From a virus, in the IMG/VR virus record IMGVR_UViG_3300025096_000084, positions 1 through 29,137 of that record: a stretch of 29,137 bases of DNA; one strand, 5' to 3'. Positions 24,588 through 29,137 of the stretch are shown piece after piece. Position 1 is the first letter of the stretch, and every line of letters starts with the position of its first letter. Position numbers and translations under genes: made by a program. The notes under the pieces were generated by a model. It ran no database searches and was not told the origin of the DNA. It was given only the letters and a program-made list of their open reading frames with translations.

Positions 24588-24750
24588 TATTATATAGAGA
24601 GATTAAAGTTTACACTCTCCAAGCTTGGAATTAAATATCGATTTGTTTATGTGGTCTTTCCCACCGTCTAGACGGCTAAGGTTATCCGCGTACGGGCCCA
24701 AGCCAATGGAAAGGAGGTCCTACTCTGAGGTGCCTCCAATCCGAAGTCAT
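24588..24750 (-). other. Structured leader before the capsid gene
   Basis: This non-coding gap has, in transcript order, a hairpin GGAGG..CCT-loop-AGG..CCTCC (24713-24737), a possible GGCT/AGCC stem (24674-24704), a perfect 12-base palindrome CCGTCTAGACGG (24664-24675) and a second one, TCCAAGCTTGGA (24618-24629). None is followed by a U run, so they are unlikely to be simple terminators. They may protect or process the capsid mRNA. The final 30 bases are AU-rich and lack a Shine-Dalgarno. Confidence 0.6.
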
Positions 24751-25272
24751 TTAGAACTTCTTAACTTCAACATATGAACCTTCTAAAACAATAACAGGAG
24801 CTGCATTGTCAACGTATTGTCCAAATTGGAAATTGATAGTACCACGTGTGGCGTCATTCTCAATAACGGTTTCCCACTCTAAGTAACCAAGTGTTCCAGC
24901 GATGTTCTGTTCTAGTACAGGATCAGCTGCTATATCTATGTCACTAATTAGAGTGCCATCTGGTTCTAGTCCAGTAGCTACTGAATGAATCGAAGTAACT
25001 GTTGGAGTATCTAATTTGAACTTAGCTCTACCAGTGGTATTCTGAGTCCAATGGATACGATACTTAATAAGCATCCTTTCATAAGGACCGATGTCAACAT
25101 TCAAAGGTGTGATTGTTCTATAAGTTGCACCTTCACTTGAAGCTGCAGTTTGAGAACTAGCTGGACCATAGCCAGCATTATCTGTTTCCCACTGTTCAGC
25201 AAGAATTTTTGTATCCCAAGTAGGAGAGCTATATACTACTCCACCTGTTGTTGTGTTAGCAAGAAATGCCAT
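24751..25272 (-). CDS. Probable head decoration / structural protein
   Basis: The 173-aa protein starts MAFLANTTTGGVVYSSPTWD and is rich in beta-prone sequence with an ending VIVLEGSYVEVKKF. There is no signal peptide, membrane segment or catalytic motif. It is separated from the capsid gene by a structured leader and lies in the same head block, so a capsid-associated or decoration protein is the best inference. From memory similar proteins occur next to capsid genes in marine phages. Hairpins lie on both sides of the gene, which suggests it forms its own mRNA segment. Confidence 0.75.
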   Translation of the reverse strand: MAFLANTTTGGVVYSSPTWDTKILAEQWETDNAGYGPASSQTAASSEGATYRTITPLNVDIGPYERMLIKYRIHWTQNTTGRAKFKLDTPTVTSIHSVATGLEPDGTLISDIDIAADPVLEQNIAGTLGYLEWETVIENDATRGTINFQFGQYVDNAAPVIVLEGSYVEVKKF

Positions 25273-25297
25273 GACTAATTATGTGTTAATCGAGTCT

Positions 25298-25372
25298 AAC
25301 ATGGTTCCGCCATGCTAGTGAATAAGTCCTTGACCTGTTACCACGGACAGTAACAGTTCAACGGCCAAGGAC
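25298..25372 (-). other. Two strong RNA hairpins between genes
   Basis: On the minus strand a long stem-loop spans 25326-25372 (outer GTCCTTG/CAAGGAC, inner CTGTTAC/GTAACAG) and is followed by a shorter one at 25298-25316 (AGCATGG-CGGAA-CCATGTT with one G-U). No U run follows either. They fill most of the 109-base gap between the porin-like and decoration-like genes. Candidates are RNA processing or stability elements. Confidence 0.7.
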
Positions 25373-25381
25373 CTTTAGTAT

Positions 25382-25750
25382 TTAGAATTTAAACTTAGCG
25401 CCAACTTTAGTGGCCCAAGCATTATCATCATCGGTGTCACTGTCAGCAGTGAGTACAGCTACTTCACCGTAGAAGTCAAGCTTCTCTGTGGCAGCAACAT
25501 TTGCACCGACCTTACCAGAAAGTCTGTTATCTGAATCAGCGCCATCTGTGGCTACGATTGCAGGTCCGCCTTGAACATAATAGTCAAAGGTTTCATTACC
25601 GCCTTCATATCCTACGTGAAAGTCTGTAGTAGACCCCGTGTAATCAGCTCCGGTTAGGGATGCGTTGTTCTCCACGTTCACGTATACGCCACCGGCGAAT
25701 GCAGGAACTGTCGCGAAGGTGGATGCGAGAGCTAGTGCTAGTGTTTTCAT
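25382..25750 (-). CDS. Porin-like outer-membrane protein, 122 aa
   Basis: The protein starts with a clear Sec signal peptide, MKTLALALASTFATVPAFA (1-19), with cleavage expected before GGVYVNVENN. The mature part alternates hydrophobic and polar residues (FHVGYEGG, FDYYVQGGPAIVA, LDFYGEVAVLT) and ends AWATKVGAKFKF, with the terminal Phe typical of outer-membrane beta-barrels. It would make a small barrel of perhaps eight strands. I recall similar porin-like genes in cyanomyoviruses. Being among head genes is odd for a host-envelope protein; it could be exported during late infection or be a virion part. Function in the phage is unknown. Confidence 0.75.
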   Translation of the reverse strand: MKTLALALASTFATVPAFAGGVYVNVENNASLTGADYTGSTTDFHVGYEGGNETFDYYVQGGPAIVATDGADSDNRLSGKVGANVAATEKLDFYGEVAVLTADSDTDDDNAWATKVGAKFKF

Positions 25751-25759
25751 TAATAAAAT

Positions 25760-25876
25760 TTAAGTAGTTTTCGTGTAAGGCACGCCGCGATACTTTAGTG
25801 TTACCTGCTTTTTTACTTGCATTGGTTTTCTCCAGTACCACATCCCCGTTCCATGATGTGGTTTCATGCGTTCCAT
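25760..25876 (-). CDS. RGVxY microprotein (DUF4278-like), 38 aa
   Basis: The ORF reads MERMKPHHGTGMWYWRKPMQ and ends VTLKYRGVPYTKTT. The LKYRGVPY core matches the beginning of DUF4278 proteins (LxYRGVxY), which are typical of cyanobacteria and their phages. The aromatic, basic N-terminal half suggests a small binding protein. Starts at 25876 and 25867 are possible; an ATG at 25822 has a good GGAG eight bases upstream and would give only 20 residues. A hairpin (25837-25862) lies inside the coding region. The gene is short, so part of the support is the motif itself. Function unknown. Confidence 0.6.
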   Translation of the reverse strand: MERMKPHHGTGMWYWRKPMQVKKQVTLKYRGVPYTKTT

Positions 25877-25947
25877 TAAGGAATGAACGGACGCGAGTGC
25901 CAGTTGGCTTCTTCTGGTTTCGACTACCGAGCCGCCAGGTAATTCAA

Positions 25948-26130
25948 TTATACTACAGTTTCACTTGCAGCAGGTGTACCGTCAGCAGTATCGCCAACTA
26001 ATTTATCACATTGAGTAAGATCACTTACTCCTGATCCCTTTACGCCAGGGATGAACCAACGATCACTAGCATTGCTAACCATATATTCAACATGGAAATC
26101 GTTTGCTCTTGCGGCTGGGTTATAATACAT
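25948..26130 (-). CDS. Small protein, 60 aa, unknown
   Basis: The protein (MYYNPAARANDFHVEYMVSN...) begins two bases after the scaffold stop, in the same direction, which supports it as a real gene of the head operon. It contains one Cys, several aromatic residues near the N-terminus and an Ala/Thr/Val tail. There is no Shine-Dalgarno before the ATG; an internal ATG at residue 17 is an alternative start. No domain is recognised. Its place between scaffold and capsid genes suggests a minor head protein. Confidence 0.65.
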   Translation of the reverse strand: MYYNPAARANDFHVEYMVSNASDRWFIPGVKGSGVSDLTQCDKLVGDTADGTPAASETVV

Positions 26131-26132
26131 AA

Positions 26133-26909
26133 TTAAAATTCAAGATCTGAACGTTCTAATTTTTGATATAAGTCTTGTCGATATGCAGGGTCCCTATCAT
26201 ATTTAGGGTTACTCATTGCCTCCACAACTTCAGCTTGGCTACGGAATACATCCCGTGAACTTCTAGCTGCTTTGCCTGTAAGCATTCGTCCTTCATATCC
26301 TTCAGTTGTTTCATACTCTGCTTTCAATCCTGCAACTGCAATTTGAATAGCAGTGGCATCTCCCTTATCAATGATGCTGTTGAAAGCATTAAGTTTATTG
26401 TCAGAAATATTTTCGCCAGCCCAACTGAGTAGATCTTGGTAAGCTGCTTCTCCACCTGCTGAATTATAAACTTGATTCATTTCAGAATCAGTTAAGTCAG
26501 GGGACTCACCTTGAGGAGCAGGTGCATTCTTTTGAATTTCCATGTAAGCATTCACTAGATCAGTGCTACTCATCTCTGTGAACTTGGACATTGTTTCTTC
26601 TGAAATCTGTCCTTCGTTGGAATAGTATTCTTCCGAAGCATTAGTGATTAAAGATACAGCAGGACTTACTTCTTCTTCAGGTTCATCCTGCTCTGTATCT
26701 ACTTCAGTATCTTCATCAGCATCTTGTCCAAGCTTCTTCTCTAATTCAGCATAAGCTAGTTCTAATTCTTCAGCGTTTTTAAACTTGCCAAGAATAAGTT
26801 CGTTCTCTTCTTGACCTAACTTCTCTGCCACCTCCAAAGAATTCTGCTCGTCTTCTGAAAGTTCGGGAGCATCAGCGGGGGTGGGATCATACGTCAGTTT
26901 TTCCGTCAT
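26133..26909 (-). CDS. Capsid scaffold protein (T7 gp9-like)
   Basis: The 258-aa protein is strongly acidic, with a long Glu/Asp run at about 86-102 (DADEDTEVDTEQDEPEEE), predicted mostly helical, and has the position of T7 gene 9 between portal and capsid. A short segment LILGKFKNAEELELAYAELE (about 38-57) matches a motif frequent in podovirus scaffolds. The C-terminal part is more basic (RSSRDVFRSQAEVVEAM, YRQDLYQKLERSDLEF) as expected for the region contacting the capsid protein. T7 gp9 is 307 aa. Its start overlaps the preceding small basic gene by 23 bases. It assembles the prohead and then leaves. Confidence 0.92.
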   Translation of the reverse strand: MTEKLTYDPTPADAPELSEDEQNSLEVAEKLGQEENELILGKFKNAEELELAYAELEKKLGQDADEDTEVDTEQDEPEEEVSPAVSLITNASEEYYSNEGQISEETMSKFTEMSSTDLVNAYMEIQKNAPAPQGESPDLTDSEMNQVYNSAGGEAAYQDLLSWAGENISDNKLNAFNSIIDKGDATAIQIAVAGLKAEYETTEGYEGRMLTGKAARSSRDVFRSQAEVVEAMSNPKYDRDPAYRQDLYQKLERSDLEF

Positions 26910-27111
26910 CTTTTAATCCTCGTGCAGTTACTACTTTTAAATTACCTAAACCAACTGTAGTTACATAGTCAGGGTCGAGACCTATTGTAGGTCGACCTAC
27001 TATGGGAGTTGGTGTGGCAACGTCGTTTTGGTTCAGTGGTTGTGGTTTACTAACCTTCGGGAGGGGCTTCTTCTTCGCCCGTGTTGGGCGACTCGCCTTG
27101 GCTTTGTCCAT
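26887..27111 (-). CDS. Small basic protein overlapping the portal gene
   Basis: The 74-aa protein starts MDKAKASRPTRAKKKPLPKV, very basic and proline-containing, followed by a more neutral part (PIVGRPTIGLDPDYVTTVGL). Its first 62 bases overlap the end of the portal gene in another frame, and its last 23 overlap the scaffold gene. No Shine-Dalgarno is strong here. The tight fit between two essential genes and lack of stops argue for a real gene. A head-assembly or DNA-binding role is possible from the charge, but unknown. Confidence 0.65.
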   Translation of the reverse strand: MDKAKASRPTRAKKKPLPKVSKPQPLNQNDVATPTPIVGRPTIGLDPDYVTTVGLGNLKVVTARGLKDDGKTDV

Positions 27112-28702
27112 TTAGTTGATCGTATCCATCGTTTAATGATTTACCCATTGCTGGGTTTTTACTTGGGTCCATCATTGGAGCTCCTGCTAACTGACCAGCT
27201 TGTTGTATTAAAGCTTGTTGCTGTGCCTGTTGCATCTGTTCTTGCTTCTCTTGAGCCATTGTCTCAGGAGTCTTAACAAGATTCAGTACATCTATACCTT
27301 GAGCTGCAGCTAATCGTTTCACATACTCACCAGGATCAAGGAACTTAGCCATGACCTCTGGACCCATTGTTTGTGCAAGAGTTTGTGCGAATGAAACAAG
27401 ACTCTGTTGATCCTGTCCTCTACCTAAAGCATTAACACCTGCAATAATCTGTGGACGTACCACATCTTTAGGGATCTTAGGGATCTCCTTATTACGTTGA
27501 AGGATATGTAATGTTCTATTAAGATAAGGGATTAAGAATTCAACTGTGAGCAAAGAGAATAAACCTCCAAGCTGTTGTTCCAATTCCATCTGCGTGAGGC
27601 GTACCTCTTCTGCAGTTGTTCTCTCACTTTGTCTAACCTGCAATACTAAGAACGCTTCATTGATTCTACGTTCTAAAGTTTGCATTTGCTCAGCTGCTGT
27701 TCTAAAGTCAGCTGTCTTACCAACCTGTATAACACCAACATCATCAGGTCTACCCTGAACGATGGCACCGTTACCAGCATCGGCTATAGTCTTTGGTTTT
27801 GTTGTTGATGAGGGCGATACTAGGAAGATTACTTTACTAGCTGCTGCAGAGCCTTCTACGAGGGCCTGAGAGAGTCCTTCGAGGGATCTTATATCCCCAA
27901 GGAATTCCTCAACCCTACCTCTACCATAATCCTCTCCGTCTACAGTATTAAATCTTAATACTAACCAGGGAGAAGTATTCTTTGGAGCAGTGCTGCGACT
28001 ATTAGGTAATATCTTATCGAATGCTTCCTGATGCCATACCCATCTACCGTTATCATCGAGTCGGACGTAGGTGTATACCTCAACGTCATGATCATCAGAT
28101 CCTGTCTTGTACCCATCAGAACCAGGAGAGTTAACTACTGACTCAGGCATTAGGAGTTCAGGCAGATCTTGACCTAGAATCCTTCGACTTATTAGTTCCT
28201 TTGTTACGATCTCACAAATGTTCCCGTTACCATCACGATTAACTACGTAACGATTGAGGGGATAGTTTTTAAGACCTTCTTTACCCATAAATATCAATGC
28301 GTTTCCAGAGACAATCAAATGTTTGAGTGCCTGATGGACTACAACTCTATCACTAGAGGCATTGATATAATCCATAACCATCCTCTCCATTTTAGCAAAG
28401 GATAAATCTAATTCACTTTTAATTTCCCGGGGAAACTCTACACCAAGTTTATCATCTCTAACCTGCAACTTAAAGAAGGAGGTTTGAGGTGGCAGTAATG
28501 CTAGCATTAGCTTTGCTGCTAAATTAACTACTGACTTAGAGCCAACTGACTGCCAAGGTGTAACTAATTTTTGATGTGTAGGACGTGAACTTAAATCCTC
28601 TTGTACTAAATAAGGCAGCGTTAATCTAGAACACTCAACAGCGGTATCAAGGAACTGTGTTCTACCATTGGATAGTTGTGTGTATCTGTCACGTGCTTTC
28701 AT
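27050..28702 (-). CDS. Portal / head-tail connector protein (T7 gp8-like)
   Basis: The 550-aa protein is close in length to T7 gp8 (536 aa) and shows the family pattern: KARDRYTQLSNGRTQFLDTA at the start, TPWQSVGSKSVVNLAAKLML (about 48-67), LPPQTSFFKLQV (about 70-81), and later QVRQSERTTAEEVRLTQMEL (about 353-372), a conserved block of podovirus portals. The last about 70 residues are Gln/Met-rich and disordered (QEKQEQMQQAQQQALIQQAG). It forms the dodecameric ring for DNA packaging and exit. The ATG is two bases after the preceding small gene; its end overlaps the 74-aa gene. Confidence 0.95.
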   Translation of the reverse strand: MKARDRYTQLSNGRTQFLDTAVECSRLTLPYLVQEDLSSRPTHQKLVTPWQSVGSKSVVNLAAKLMLALLPPQTSFFKLQVRDDKLGVEFPREIKSELDLSFAKMERMVMDYINASSDRVVVHQALKHLIVSGNALIFMGKEGLKNYPLNRYVVNRDGNGNICEIVTKELISRRILGQDLPELLMPESVVNSPGSDGYKTGSDDHDVEVYTYVRLDDNGRWVWHQEAFDKILPNSRSTAPKNTSPWLVLRFNTVDGEDYGRGRVEEFLGDIRSLEGLSQALVEGSAAASKVIFLVSPSSTTKPKTIADAGNGAIVQGRPDDVGVIQVGKTADFRTAAEQMQTLERRINEAFLVLQVRQSERTTAEEVRLTQMELEQQLGGLFSLLTVEFLIPYLNRTLHILQRNKEIPKIPKDVVRPQIIAGVNALGRGQDQQSLVSFAQTLAQTMGPEVMAKFLDPGEYVKRLAAAQGIDVLNLVKTPETMAQEKQEQMQQAQQQALIQQAGQLAGAPMMDPSKNPAMGKSLNDGYDQLNGQSQGESPNTGEEEAPPEG

Positions 28703-28704
28703 AT

Positions 28705-28974
28705 CTAACTAGGATGTGTAATGCCTTGAGGTGGTGCTGTTGGTGCAGTACCTGGGTTGATAGCTCCAAACTGTTTCACACCACTCTGAGTTCTTTGAAC
28801 TTCAAGAGCTTTTCTTTTCGTTTTAATTTTATTAGCTTCTGTATCATCATCATCTAACTTTTCAGGATCAGGTAGTACGGATGGTGCGGCAGCCGCCTTT
28901 TGAGTTGGCGCTGGGTCCATTCGTGGTGGTGCTGAAGGTGTTTTTTGGCCACCAAATAAGCCTGGTATACACAT
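28705..28974 (-). CDS. Small pre-portal protein, 89 aa
   Basis: The preferred start at 28974 gives MCIPGLFGGQKTPSAPPRMD, with a GAGGAAG ribosome site upstream and a one-base TAATG overlap with the previous gene. An upstream in-frame GTG at 29079 is possible but would overlap that gene by over 100 bases. The protein is Pro/Ala-rich, then charged (DPEKLDDDDTEANKIKTKRK), and ends in a Pro-rich tail. Proteins opening with MC.FGG occur before portal genes in marine podoviruses, from memory; T7 has gp7.3, a tail-assembly protein, in this place. Whether they are homologous cannot be told here. Confidence 0.75.
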   Translation of the reverse strand: MCIPGLFGGQKTPSAPPRMDPAPTQKAAAAPSVLPDPEKLDDDDTEANKIKTKRKALEVQRTQSGVKQFGAINPGTAPTAPPQGITHPS

Positions 28975-29137
28975 TAGTTTTCTTCCTCTAATAAGTTTCT
29001 TATATATTCTACCACGCTGGCTTGACCAGCGCGATACATGATTGATTCGATTGGTTCTTTTGGGTGGACGGGTCTCCACTTAAAATTGTCTTCGACTTTC
29101 TTAAGCAACTCATCCACCCGCTCGTTATGGAGCTTAA
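28974..29137 (-). CDS. Unidentified small protein, 5' end cut by the window
   Basis: The frame is open from the right edge to the TAA at 28974-28976. The visible 53 residues run from KLHNERVDELLKKVEDNFKW to VVEYIRNLLEEEN, charged and helical, with a KWRPVHPKEPIESIMYRAGQ segment in the middle. The stop shares one base with the next start (TAATG), a junction used repeatedly in this genome. From memory, short proteins ending in this way occur just before the portal genes of marine cyanopodoviruses. The start and full length are outside the window and the function is unknown. Confidence 0.75.
   Translation of the reverse strand, partial: KLHNERVDELLKKVEDNFKWRPVHPKEPIESIMYRAGQASVVEYIRNLLEEEN
28981..28988 (-). 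promoter_or_regulatory. Ribosome binding site GAGGAAGA deciding the 28974 start
   Basis: On the minus strand GAGGAAGA precedes the ATG at 28974 by six bases and is itself within the last codons of the upstream gene. It favours the 28974 start over the longer GTG form. Confidence 0.7.

Noticed and set aside
24664-24675. CCGTCTAGACGG palindrome as an attachment or operator site
   Set aside because: No integrase, repressor or tRNA sequence is visible in the window; it is more simply part of the structured leader RNA.
25644-25841. 65-aa minus-strand ORF across the porin-like gene start
   Set aside because: It conflicts with the clear signal peptide frame and the RGVxY frame, and its Arg/Ser-rich sequence looks random.
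25947-25952. TATAAT on the minus strand as a host-type promoter
   Set aside because: No acceptable -35 element is found 16-18 bases upstream and there is no extended -10; the sequence overlaps the stop of the 60-aa gene and can be chance in AT-rich DNA.
28975-29079. Longer form of the pre-portal protein starting at GTG 29079
   Set aside because: It overlaps an upstream coding frame, and the 28974 ATG has a good ribosome binding site and a TAATG junction.

Overview
The window is a late-gene block of a T7-like podovirus (Autographivirales type), most likely infecting marine picocyanobacteria (Synechococcus or Prochlorococcus). Every supportable gene is on the minus strand, so transcription runs from high to low coordinates. 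The order matches the T7 structural region: portal (gp8), scaffold (gp9), major capsid (gp10), tail tubes A and B (gp11, gp12), internal virion proteins (gp13 to gp16), tail fibre (gp17), a holin-like membrane protein, and small terminase (gp18). The DNA looks AT-rich, intergenic gaps are tiny, and many starts and stops overlap as TAATG or ATGA. The cyanobacterial assignment rests on small accessory genes of a kind I associate with marine cyanophages: an RGVxY (DUF4278-like) microprotein, a porin-like protein, a proline-rich membrane protein and a pair of small secreted proteins. This is from memory, not from a search; a pelagiphage-like host cannot be excluded.

Head module, 29137 to about 22950: the end of an unidentified gene, a small pre-portal protein, portal, a basic overlapping protein, scaffold, a 60-aa protein, a 38-aa RGVxY microprotein, a signal-peptide-bearing porin-like protein, a probable decoration/structural protein, the major capsid protein, a 135-aa structural protein and a 58-aa protein. 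The gaps on both sides of the decoration-like gene fold into strong hairpins. A clean intrinsic terminator with a UUCG loop at 22922-22945 closes the module, where T7 has its main terminator after gene 10.

Tail and internal-core module, 22904 to about 10064: gp11, an enlarged gp12 with inserted beta modules, a gp13 GNAT-like protein, gp14, gp15 and a 1644-aa gp16 carrying an EF-hand-like loop and a 24-bp tandem duplication.

Adsorption cassette, 10056 to about 2377: a gp17 fibre with a pectate-lyase-like beta-helix, a 63-aa protein, a 52-aa ORF that looks chimeric, a fibre-like protein with a carbohydrate-binding-like insert, a second beta-helix tailspike, a fibre with three tandem repeats of about 95 aa, and a proline-rich membrane protein. 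The cassette shows repeated module sharing.

Membrane/secretion and packaging end, 2458 to 1: a holin-like protein, two overlapping secreted proteins (the second without an obvious AUG start), a chain of microgenes coupled by ATGA junctions (54 aa, 51 aa, then TerS), a conserved-looking 84-aa basic protein, and an unidentified gene running off the left edge, beyond which the large terminase would be expected. I see no RNA genes, IS elements or CRISPR arrays, and no supportable plus-strand gene.
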